Positions 24,535 through 35,948 of a stretch of DNA of 60,000 nt are shown piece after piece. Under the pieces are notes generated by a model, which was not told where the DNA came from, searched no databases, and worked only from the letters and a program-made list of their open reading frames with translations. Source of the stretch: Takakia lepidozioides (Eukaryota > Streptophyta > Takakiopsida > Takakiales > Takakiaceae); the NCBI GenBank assembly GCA_030704615.1, contig CM060733.1, forward strand, positions 59,770,001 through 59,830,000, in the 5' to 3' direction. The translations under genes and the position numbers were made by a program. Positions within the stretch are counted from its first letter, which is position 1. Every line of letters starts with the position of its first letter.

Positions 24535-27500
24535 TTACAAAGGGAAAAATGTAGGAACTAACACATGTATACCCAACGGTCTTGCTGTCTCCGAATCATC
24601 GAAGTGAGGATCATGAGGGAACAAGCATCGCTGGTGAGCACAGGGTTTGGCCAACCATTGGCAATAAAGCCAAGCAGCCCCTACCACGGACGCCATGGAC
24701 AAGGCCGCAAGACCCCCAAAATATGATACATCATTTGCCACAATGGCCACCCCCAACATCATTAATTCTGCTAAGCTAGCCAATGACACCTCTGTCGTTC
24801 CAACAAGATTTGCTTGCGAAGCTGGTATTGCAGTTTGAAATATCTGGGCATCCACCATATCATACGCCCAATAGCCTAACCTTGACATTACCTGCATTTC
24901 CATCACCCACATTCCAGAAGTTTAAATGCAGGATTCAATGTTACAGCTTAGTCAACTGTGGTCTGTAGCTCACTACCTCTTCTCTTGCGACAAAAATAAA
25001 ACAAGTTACATAGGTGCATGAATAAGCATGTATTGGGTCTGTCATTATTGAATGTGCACCAAACAATGAAGGGAACTTTCAGACACCCTTGGACAGGAAA
25101 ATACATGTATTGCAGAAGTTCAAACACTCACGATTAAAAAGAGGAACACCACAAGTGACCCATGCTGACCCAAGGGATTGCTCAAATAAACCAACACCGC
25201 CATAGCAAGCACTGATGCTTGGAATATCAGCGCATATGCTCCAGCCTGTCGGCAGAAAGGGGTCAGTCATATACCTCCAAACAGATCCACTGACTTGAAA
25301 GACTGTTCAAAGCAACTCGGAACTGTTTCGCATAATCTTACAGCCTTACAGAAACACACAACACCAGACTACAGAAAAGTACTCGTGAAAGCCACAGGAC
25401 ATGGCTTTGCTTTCACTCTATATCCCACATCATCATTGCTCTACATTTGAAATTGCTTTTCCCTGGCAGAATGTAGTCAACCTGATCCTTTACGAATAGC
25501 AGAACAGGTGACAAAACCACAGTTATCACTCTATTGGCAATTACGAGTAAATCACCGTGCTGGAAAGAGGGTTCCAAGGAACTCCATATATTCACCTTCA
25601 AGACCCCAAGCTTGCTGATGAGATTCGCTGACAGAAAAGTTGCTGAGAATCCCATAAGGGCACACATTCCTCTGAACAGCCCAATCAATGAAGGATTTAT
25701 CTCTGCAAAAGTAAGAGCCAATGTGAGTAAAACTTGCACAGCACTGCACAAAATATCCAGCTGACACACAAACTACAGAAGCCTCAAAAGAGCACCATCC
25801 TCTTTCCCACTTCCAGTTACAAGAAACAGAGCTCAAAGACAGAAGTGAATTAGGTGGGAAATAGACATCAACTAAATGCGCTTACTTGGCAATACACAAA
25901 CCATCTGGAGGGAAAAGCATACCCTGTTGTGTGAGGAAGCTCGTCATCAGTCCCCCGGGGGCTAAAACTGCATTGAAGTACAAGAGCACATATGCCAAAC
26001 TGGCCGGCAATACAGGCTGCGCCAGATATTGCTTCCAGCCACGTATGACCGTGTGCAACCCTCCTTCCATTGACGCATCTTGAGGTTGTGACTCATAGCT
26101 ACTATGGTTGGCCTTGCCATCCCTGGTGCTCATATGTTTTGGTCGTTGTAGGGCACCTTTCGACAAACTGTTGGTAGTCTGAACCAGACATAACTGCACA
26201 CACAACATGATGCTCAGAAGAATCATATCACGCCCGCCTCTTCACAATAGGCATAATGAATGGGTAAAACTGCAGCTAGAGGGCTGTAAATCCCTAGAGT
26301 CAAAGAGGAAGTACCAAAATAGGGAGGGTAACAATCATGGCTCCAGCTGCCATTTTGACACACAACTTTGAATCATACTTTGACAGCATCAAGCCGAAGA
26401 TAAAGGGGCCAGCTATCTGCACACCACATACCAAGTATGAGCCTGTGTCTGAAGCTGCACATCCCCTCGAATGTAGAAAACAGACAGCCAACATACATAT
26501 CTGTGAGAAAAGAAACAGAAACACAAATAACTCACCTCGCACACAAGTTCAACTCTTCGTAAAATGGCATTTGCATTTGCCAAGGCAATGGGGCGATTGG
26601 CCTGCTAGCTGCAGTTGCACAATCCACTCATGTTAGAGCAGAGTAAAACAATGTACATAGCAATTGTGACCAGGGTTTCCACAGACAAATAAAATGAAGG
26701 TGAACAGGATTGAGAAGCTTCACCAGAACGACCCAGTCTCTCTCAAAGGCAACGCCGGCTGCAAGTCCAGCGAGCCGATCCACTGCTGCTGCAACAACTA
26801 AGACCAGAAACCAGGGCTGAACCAGTAGCATTGTTGCTGTGGTGGTGGTTGAAACAGCTCCACTTAACGCATGTACCGTCACCCCTGCCGACGTTAGCAT
26901 GGCAACTATCTGACCACAAATAAACAAGAAGCACAGAGAACCAAATCAGAAGTGTACTCTTGGAACTTTTAACAAAGTAAAGGTCTTTCAATGAGCACCA
27001 AAACAACAGTACTTTGAATAGGCACACAGCCATTCATCAATAGTGAGCACACAGGCGAATAGGTTCAAACCTGCACGATACTCAGTGTCTTGAAGGCTAC
27101 AACTCTAGGCATAGAATCCATCAGTGCTCCCACCCATGGGCCTCCTGCAAATATCACAAGCTGCCAACATGTGCCAGATGCATTGGGCTCCTCATTATGA
27201 TATTCAACAGATAATTTGTATACAAATTCCGGACTGAATTAAGGCCACACCAAACCACACGATAGGAGAGCTAACCAATGTTTTAACAACATCTGTGCAT
27301 TATATAATAATCATCACACAACTAGCAGAATTCCAATCAAGATGCTATGTTCACTAGGAGTGACAGGAAAACTACCTGACTCACGAAGCAGACTACGGCC
27401 ACAGGGAGAAGGCTAAAGGGAGAAGGGCAATGGACAGAAGGCCAGACAAAACGCCATTGTGTGCTCCATAAAGCAGAGGGCAAAGTAGCTACCATAGAAG

Positions 27501-29569
27501 GCATGAACTATGCAAGCACAACCAGCAAACACCAAGAGCCACATGTATGAGAGGAAACACAGGATGACAGGAAATTACCTGGGCAACAAAGCTGGTCACC
27601 GCCACAGGCAGTAGACTATTGTGCAGCTGGGCAAGCACCAGTGGCAAACCAAAGCGCCACACCCGCTCCATGATGCACGATGCCACAAAAGTGGGATACA
27701 TTGCTGGTGGCAGCATTCCAACCGGACACCCCCATAAGCCCCATAATCCCTCCACAGTCGCATACTACATCAGTGCCCTAGTATGCTACCATCAACAGTA
27801 TGTTAGTGAAGGATGAGTTCTAAAGTCAAGCATACCATAAAGACCTTCAGGATGAGCAGGGGTCGCAGCCAGCTTCTCTTGCTCCTGCAATGATTGCACC
27901 TGCACCAACCACAGATTGTGGTCGATATTGGCAATAAAGGTTGGTCTTTAGGCCTAGTTGTACTAAATTTGGAAGTGTGCAGGACACCGAAGGACATGAA
28001 AGTAATCAGGACAAGTTCAAATGCATCAAGAGGTGTCATATGGAACCCAATTTGAATGGCAGAGCAGGCCTGAGACACTGGAGCACTGTTTCCTCATGTT
28101 TTTCTGCCAGTGAACAAAAACTGAGACTAAACCAAGTGAGCCAGGTATTTCAAAGAGTTGTGATTACTACCGCAATCAGACACCATTTGTACTTCCCTTC
28201 TACTGTCGAATTGTGATGGTCTGTTGCCCTGGAGCACTACTTATTTGTGCAGTGAAGTGATCAGAACGTAAATAAAACACAAGCCCAAGTCACTCAAGAA
28301 AGCACTTTTGGATGAAATCAGGCACTGTGCCTTTATGTTCATCATAACAAAACAAGTTTGCCCCTGATTATCTGCCATACTGTTAGAGCATCTCTTATTT
28401 AATAAACTTTGTACACACTCAGAATAGCTGTTGTACACTACCTGCAGAGTAGGCAATAAAGCCTCCCGAACTGAGTCGTCGGTTTGTCCCTCAGGTTTTA
28501 CAGTCCCATTGTTCACCTCAGAATCAGCTGTCAACACTGTGGTAGAGCCAACAACATGCTGGCTTTGGTGGATAGAGTCTTCACCCGCACTCTCAATGAC
28601 TTCAACACCAGGGTCTTGCCAAAAGCTTGTGCAAACAATCCTTCGCCTTCTGAGGTGACAATCACCAAATTTCGTAAATAAGCAATCCGAAAAGTGGCAG
28701 AACAGTGGCAGCAAGTTTCAAGATTAAATTATCAAGACAATCAGATGCAAAATGGGTGAGTTGACGGATGATACTGACGGAAATTGACATTGTCAAATTG
28801 AAACTGGCCAAGTCTTGCCCAAAGACTCGCCTCAGCATGCTGCTTGAAACTGCACAAAAGCTGCCGTAGTGACTTCTAGCATGTGTACTTCTCAACAACA
28901 ACTGGACGTGGTTGAAACACTTATGTCTGACCATTTGCAGCTCCTAAACCTAAATTTCTGGATGAAAAAACCGTTGTGAAGAAAATATGGGAAACTGGAA
29001 TAAAAACAGCACTAGTTTCATGCTCAAGACCTGCATCCAATCTCTGGCAGACTTTGAGACTACAGACCTGTACTTCCATAATTCCCCTAGCTCTGATGTA
29101 TTCAGCATTAAATTTGCATTGCACTGAAGACAAACTTGTGCATGACTGATAAAATACAGAAGCTCTCCAGACAGCTCCTGAAGCGTCAAAATGGAAACCA
29201 GCTACCAGCAGATCACCTCGTAGCTCATAACAGCAAGTGGCGCAACTTACAATACCACAACCTTAGAGCAGTCCAGTCACCAGGAGTGCAGACCTCTGCT
29301 CACAACTCGACTTGTTATCATACACAAGACCTACATTACTCCTTGATGCAAGTACCAATCTCATCGGCGCAGGCATTGTTGCCATACCTGTTATTCCACT
29401 TTAAATTGCTTTGCCGCCATTCATTCTCTATGATTTGTAACCGGGTGTGTCCTTGCCAACGTAATCTGGCCAACACCACGGGGCGGGAATGGAGGCGAGG
29501 CAACAGCAACTTCAGGCACGCCCCGCTTGCGGGCACCAAGGCATGCCCTCCCATCCCTACTGTTCTCAT
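24535..29569 (-). CDS. Plastid ferroportin-like transporter (MAR1/IREG3, SLC40 family)
   Basis: Twelve exons on the minus strand: 29569-29388, 28649-28442, 27899-27836, 27703-27579, 27160-27071, 26909-26724, 26601-26536, 26416-26315, 26193-25923, 25702-25596, 25245-25132, 24891-24535. Every junction keeps phase, giving 623 residues. Blocks match plant MAR1/IREG3: LAATPAHPEGLYAMYPTF, LHNSLLPVAVTSFVAQ, FAGGPWVGALMDSMPRV, AFERDWVVL + ANRPIALANANAILRR, IAGPFIFGLMLSKYDS, GWKQYLAQPVLPASLAYVLL, MTSFLTQQ, SRLGYWAYDMVDAQIFQTAI, ANLVGTTEVSLASLAELMML. About 10-12 hydrophobic segments are expected. MAR1 is a plastid envelope member of the ferroportin family, linked to iron-chelator or antibiotic uptake in Arabidopsis. 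Exon 1 (MRTVGMGGHALVPASGACLK...) is rich in Arg, Leu and Ala with few acidic residues, fitting a transit peptide. Exon 1 is chosen by phase and is the least certain. Confidence 0.9.
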
Positions 29570-31533
29570 CGTTCGCTGACCCCTTCAAGTGGCCAACACT
29601 TGTCTACATAAAGCTGTGCGATCATTCAAGAAAAAATCGGATTTCTCCCTGTCGACTCAAAACTTGTCCGTGACTGCAGTCCTCGCTGCAATTCAGCGCT
29701 CGCTACCTGCATTTGCAAGTGCCTCAGCTCTCTCCACATATTGCTTCTCCCTCTCCCATTTCACCCGGAAATTTCTACGCCTCCACGTCCACGAAGCGGT
29801 CCGTCCACCATTTCGCGGTGCCGACTCCCCGAAGATAATGCGCCAAGTCCTCACGGCTGCGAAGTCTCAAACCGCCAGAACACTTGCCTATCCTCACAGG
29901 AACGAAGCATATCCCTCCAGCCAGACCAGGATTTTCTGACAAGTGGTATCTACTCCTCACTCTCAGTTGCCGCTCCTTCCTCGAATTGTAGGACGCCTGA
30001 TCTGAAACTCCTCATGTACATACTCCGCAAATGCAGGATTACGCAGTTGTGATGCGATAAAGAGCTTATCTACACAAATCTCTCGGGGTAATTCCGTGTG
30101 CGCTTGGTACTTAATGCTGGCGCGTGGAGGTATGTTGTCCGCTTGACCTTCATGCAGACATGGCCCAATGGCCGCCGCCTGGCACCTCTCAAACCTCAGA
30201 GCGCATAGCACAAAAGCATATCAGTATACTGGAATCCATTGGCCAAGCGAAACCTGAACACACATTTCGGCCGTCGGTGGGGCCTACGACGCTCAAGTAT
30301 TTGCGAAAGCTAAGTCCTACACAGAATAACGTACCGCGCAAAGCATATGTTGAGGATTGTTTTGCTTTCGTGGTCACGGTCGCATGTTTCAGTAGTACTT
30401 TGTAGTACGCATGTTTCCTCCACCAATTGCAGAGTACATACGTACATACGAGAGCTTCAAGAGTCCGTCAAATCTCAGCTCGCAGTGTCTCCTTCGTTAC
30501 TCGGATCACTGGAGTGCCCGCATTGTGTCTGCATGCGCAGGTCATTTCTGACTCATTAGTGGGCTGGAAAGGACCGTTTCAGAGTGTCGAATGGTGTTGT
30601 GGTGCATGCTGAGGATGTAGTTGATAATTTGGTGGTGGCATTGGGGTTTACTTAGAGAAACAAAGGGCATTCAGGGTTTTTGGGTGCTAGTGATCGACAG
30701 AGACACAGCTGGCTCATTTTTATTACTCTTGCAGCTGCTTGAACTGTCATCCTCAGAAAGCAGTGTAGAGGAATTCATACCAGAAACTTTAGTTGGAAGG
30801 ATACTCAAAGGGCATCATGGTCTCAAACCAGTGAGCAAATGCAAACTATTATCATAGAAAGGATGGGTTTAAGAGCATCCATAACAAGCCAGACTCACAT
30901 GACTACTCTCCTGTAGAAATGCAGAAGGGAATGGCATGCACATCACCCAGAATAAGGCTCACACTAAGTACATTGTTGAGGGGACCTACAAGGTGACAGA
31001 CACAAGACCATGCAAGGTCGCCATAACTTGTATTCACATATTAACATTTGAATGTGTTAAGGGGTATGGTTAGACCAGCTCTTTAAGTGCCCACTTTCCA
31101 GTGTGACCAGAGCACTTAGGCTGACTTTCTTCCGGGGGTGCCCTGATCCTAAGGATTTCGACCTAGAGTTAGCCCATGAAGTTGAGCAGTCGAGAAACTA
31201 CAGTGGACGAGCATCCAGCAGCCTTAACTTATCATGTAGCTTTGTACTAACAGATACTGTACCTACTGGTACAATACTTGACCTGGAAAAGAATGTCCCC
31301 CATACAGAGCTTCAAGAACCTCGTCAAACCCTAGGAAGGCCCCCTTCAACAAACCAAAAGACAGGTTTCCCTTTGAGAGTTAACACAACAGTAACGTTAC
31401 GTTAACACTGCCTGCCACACCTCTATAATTTACAAAGGAGCTTGAATTTTCAGCTCATGGAAGCACCACCTGATTTCTAATTCCTGTCCAGATGTGTCTT
31501 TTTCAGCTGCTGGTCGACAAATTGCAGTACAAC
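29570..31533. other. Intergenic between two minus-strand genes
   Basis: It should hold the promoter of the MAR1-like gene and the 3' end of the ACR-like gene. ORFs such as 31103-31405 (plus) and 30124-30405 (plus) have no recognisable domain or splice context. Confidence 0.45.
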
Positions 31534-34340
31534 CTAGTGGGCTTGGGACGCAAGGCTCTTCAGCCCATAAGAATGTGTCGCACGCGTTCTTTCAATCAAG
31601 CTGCGGACCCTGCTACTTGTCAGAGCCAGTTCTGGTCTGTCAATAAGCAGAAATCGATATACCTCCCAATGTTGCTCTGCCACAACATGCCTTCCAATAT
31701 CTGCCTGCAGTTTTGAAACATCCCCTCATTAATATGGAGGCACAGGCCACTTACCTGCCACATGAGGAAATCAGACTAAATAACACGACCCATCAGTATC
31801 TTTAAAAAGTAAGTTCATAGATGCAAAACACTTACTGGACATGATAAGCACCATAAAGATTACAAAAATTGTTGTTGTTTCACACCAAATGCACACTTCA
31901 GTGAGTTCCAGAAAACACTGTTTGTCTCTGCATTAATGTAGAAACTTGATTGAAGGCAAGTCTTAACACCTTCAAGTGGTGAATCCCACACTTCAGTTAA
32001 TTCTGCAAGCAAATGCCCCATTAGGAATAACTGTGGAGATACATCCCTCAAAAGAAGATGATAGAATGCTACATAGAGAAAGAGGAAGCAAGACTGACCG
32101 TGAATATACATATATCCATGTACTTCAGAGCAAGAGTTACATCATACAACACTCGTGGCCGGCCCCTTCCACTCTGCTCAATGGGAGTAGCAACCAGTAG
32201 TTCAGTATCCGGGCCCCTGTTCCCGATCTTAATCCGTAAAGGATTCTCGATTTCATTTTGCATGCAGCGACACAACCCCTTTTGCTCGTTCACATCTGTA
32301 ATCTTCCGGCCATCTCCTCGCAGCACGAACACACTTATTTCAGTGCTGCCATCCTCAAGTTTTGCAATCCGCCCATGTGCTACCTGTCAACATTACACAA
32401 GAGGTCACAACTTCCTGCCATCAAAGAAACTGCCCACACCCTCCCGGCCCACGGCTAGGCGGATGTCCATTAAACTGTTGACAGAAAATGAAAACAAATT
32501 GAAAAACAACCTCTGAAAAGGAAACTAAAAAAGACATTTAAGGTGCAGATTGACATGCAAGCACAGAGAAAGCCGCTTTAGTACTTGCACTAAGCAGCAC
32601 AATCACAAATCGTGGCTTCCACTGCAGTCAGTGTTCTAGGTGAACACAAAGAAAAATGAGACAGCCTCTTTCTGCAGACAGTGACATGACATTCCTACCT
32701 TGAAGCTAGTCATGCCATCAGGTTCAAGTAAAAAATTATAAAGCGGAAATGGATGGCAAAAGTCAGCAGCCAAACCTTCAATTTCACGTCCTTGATTGTG
32801 CGAAGACAGTCATACAAAAGACCCTTGCGGTTTTTGCATGTGATTTGAAGGAGGGTATGGGCGGGGCTGGTGATGTTGTCGAGAGTCACACTTGAAAGGA
32901 CTGTGCCTAGACTACAGTCCTTCTCTGCCTCCGCTTTTGTAGGGGCATCCCCAAACAAGTCATTGGCCAGCAAACGGGACAGGGGTGCACAATTTAGGCT
33001 CCCACATTCAGGACCTGCCAAACCCAGCTCACAGAGAGAAATTGATTCACCCAGCACTTCTCTGACCTGCTCACAAACTTCTGCTGCCCTTTTCTTCCAG
33101 GGGAGCTCGTTCCTGCCATGGACACAATAGACCTTTTAAATCATATGCAACAAGAATGATATGTAGATGATAATGAGCAGATCAAGGCTAAAATCTCGTG
33201 GATTGAAGGTGTAATTTTGTGATGTTCGTGGGTTGGTGAGATAGCTGTGAACATTGGTCTATTTGCTTTCCAGAACTTGTATCTGCTTGAGAGAATCCTT
33301 ACCTGTTGTCTGTAACAAGAAAAAAGTTAATGGCTTTGCCATCAGGGCTAGTTGACACTTTCACTTTGTGTATGGTCAATTCCATTTCCCACAGCTTCTC
33401 TGCAACATCTGCCAGAATGCCACAATCCACATTCCCAAGTTCAATAACACCGACCTTACACATGAGGCTTTCGCGCAAGGAACAACTATTGAAAATTGAC
33501 GCATGAGGCTTAAAGGCAACTGAACTAGACCCTGTCTAACCATAAGCCGAACAAAGGTCATGGCCATAATCTTTTTTTGGAGTGGATAGAAAAATTACTG
33601 CACCTCTGTGTAGTTGTGCATAAGAAACAATACCAAGGAAAGGAGCAAGCTCACCATTAAGAAGACCTGTTCGATCTGTTGAGCAGACCTGGAGGAGCAA
33701 TACAGTCTTGGACTTTGGTTCAGCAGGCACTACTGGAGGAACCAGTTGCATGACAGCAGACGGGCAAACCTCTTCGAGCCGCTGCTTCAAGAGTGGCCAT
33801 CGAACTGTTGACGAGCTTGCTCTGGGCACCACCCACAACACAACATAGCACCACCGCCCATCTGTCGACAAATCTGCAATTTAGCCAACCCAAAACCCGC
33901 TACTCCTTACTTTCCATCCATAGCAATCACTGCCACTTCCCAGCTCTGAACCACGTGCCTTAACTGGAGCTCTGTATAACAAACAAGCACATGGATCATA
34001 AAGCACCAACCCACCCGGTGACGGTTTCTTGGAAACGTTCCTAGTACCGACTGAAAAATGGCTAAATACATGTACATACTATCACATGCTCCCAGAACCA
34101 AAACAGATTCATACAACAAAAACTTGCACTAACCTGCTCCATGAATGAATGGTAACAAAAGGGCCAAGAAATCACCTCCACGAACAACACTGAGGCCAAA
34201 TTCGAAAACAACTCGGGCAAGTCGCACCCCAACCCGACCTTGTCCGGACAATTTACTGCAATCTCGCTGGGATCCCCTTGATGATGTCCCCTTCGTACAA
34301 CCACTAACTCATCGCCAAAGCCCCATATCTGGCTTACTCC
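31534..34340 (-). CDS. ACT-domain repeat protein, ACR9/ACR10-like (one frameshift in the first ACT domain)
   Basis: Exons on the minus strand: about 34340-34176, 33873-33655, 33408-33303, 33112-32776, 32383-32099, 31704-31534 (stop TAG). Blocks match plant ACR9/10: VNCPDKVGLGCD, LARVVFEFGLSVVRG + DLSTDGRWCYVVLWVV, VAEKLWEMELTIHKVKVSTS, PDGKAINFFLVTDNR, ITSPAHTLLQITCKNRKGLL, RGPDTELLVATPIEQSGRGR and IGRHVVAEQHWEVYRFLL. These plant proteins have several ACT domains, thought to bind amino acids or other small ligands and act in nitrogen or metabolic signalling. In exon 1, between GLGCD and LARVV (about 34219-34222), one base is missing relative to the frame. This is either a sequence error or a true lesion. 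The N-terminal Met was not settled: an upstream exon with ATG at 34753 (MADERDDGVWRW) is possible. Otherwise no stop interrupts the exons. Confidence 0.82.
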
Positions 34341-35713
34341 TGCTTACTTTACAGGTGAGCTGATTTCACAAATTATCCTCCTCCTTTCCAATTTACACTA
34401 TACAGTCCTGTCAATTTTCAACCACCACCAGAGGTTGATTTAGAGATTCTGTGCATCTAAAATTAATTGCTGCACATCTCCCAGATTGTAACGTTTTAGC
34501 TCTGGAGATCCCCTACCAAAACCCAATGCACGCCCGGCCCAGGCTAAAAAACGAACACACAAAATCCAACTCACCTGCTACTCTACCAAAATTGCGCTCC
34601 AGCATCCTCAAACTTCACCGCAATGTAGAACAAGCAGAACACGCTCCGGGAACGGCACCGGCACAAGGAGGCTATGGAGCCGGACTCCTTGTCTCCCTCC
34701 ACTGCTCCCCGCTGCTCCCATCTCCACACTCCGTCATCTCTCTCGTCCGCCATGCTCCTCACACTCTCACCACACACACAACCGAGATAGACATCGTCTC
34801 TCTCCACACTCCCCGCCCGCCCTGCGAGCCAGTATCGCCACTCTGACCTAATTTAGCCACGCTCGGCGAAAGGTGGCGAAACTCGACGACAGCCGTTGCT
34901 GCTGTCTGGCGAAACGCGGCCGACATCCTGCTGGGCGCCACAGCCGGTCGCCAAATTCGGCGACCACGGATATTTGAAAAACATTGCCTGCCACAGGCTA
35001 ACCGCCCGCTTTGCGCCACGCGTCGATAAGCCCCAATCAGCACGGCTCCTGCCACCCACTGAGTGCGAACGACATCCATTCACTCATCTTCATCCCTCGT
35101 CTGCAATGAATCCTTCTCTACATCCATGGTCATGGTCTTCATCCATAGTTGGCAGTTTCGTCCATGCATCCTCGTCGGTTCATGTGGAAACTGGTGGCAT
35201 GTAGTTGGATCCCGCACGCAACAAAGTGCGTGCCATCCGCCACCTTGGTCACACCGTGAACATGACCTCGCAATCGATCGCTGGCCAAGATTTTCTCGCT
35301 TATTTCATGTTTTTGGTGAGCGAGGGAAGACTCCGGCCGTAGCCGCCGTAACTGTAATAGCCACGTTGCCTAAGTTCAGCTACCGACCTTTGGTGTGGAC
35401 CCTATGATTGCTGTAAGATGCATATTTCTAAAAGAGAGCGAATACGGATACGGTTGATGTGAATGCCATCCCGAATTCCAGTTGAGATTACCGTAAAATG
35501 ACCAACTTGTCATCCATGTTGCCAAAGGCCCAAGATGAAAGGGGCATATTTTTCTCGTTTGGATGGCATAGGATAGCAGGCTGTTTTGGTAACAGTCATG
35601 TGTAAAACGAATGATCCGTGGATTCTGTATATCCCAAAGGGCTTGCGTTCCGATGGGAGTTGGCATCACGTGAGCCTAGTCATGTGACCACAAATCCACA
35701 CTAATAGGTTGTA
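34341..35713. promoter_or_regulatory. Upstream region of the ACR-like gene
   Basis: It contains possible 5' UTR or first-exon sequence on the minus strand (ATG at 34753 followed by a 56-codon frame). GC-rich DNA at 34850-35060 has repeated GGCGAAA-like words. No further gene is seen. Confidence 0.35.
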
Positions 35714-35721
35714 CTCCACAA

Positions 35722-35940
35722 CAGTGATATTTTTTCACTTTTCCAAAATCGCTACAAGGGCCACATGTCAATTCTACCCAGCGCTCATGTGGCCAGAATA
35801 ACGAGGTGGCAGGTGGATAGATAACAGGTGGTATGTTTTGACAGGTCCACGTAGGCGAACTCAGGTTCCAGATATTCAACTAGTTCACTTTCATTTTCCA
35901 AGTCGATATCTGGCGATTAGTAACTAGGAAAAAAACACTG
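35722..35940 (-). mobile_element. hAT-type MITE, second copy
   Basis: CAGTGATATTTTTTCAC at the left and AAAAAAACACTG at the right are inverted ends. The perfect 8-bp target duplication CTCCACAA lies at 35714-35721 and 35941-35948. Read on the minus strand it aligns with the 4298 copy: CAGATATCGACTTGGAAAATG against TAGATTTCGACCTGGAAAAT, plus shared CTACGTGGACC-like, ATTCTGGCCACATGAGC-like and GCGATTTTGGAAAA-like words. At 219 bp it is shorter than the first copy. Confidence 0.9.
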
Positions 35941-35948
35941 CTCCACAA

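Noticed and set aside
34451-34846. Plus-strand 131-codon ORF
   Set aside because: Low-complexity Pro/His/Ser sequence opposite the probable 5' region of the ACR-like gene.
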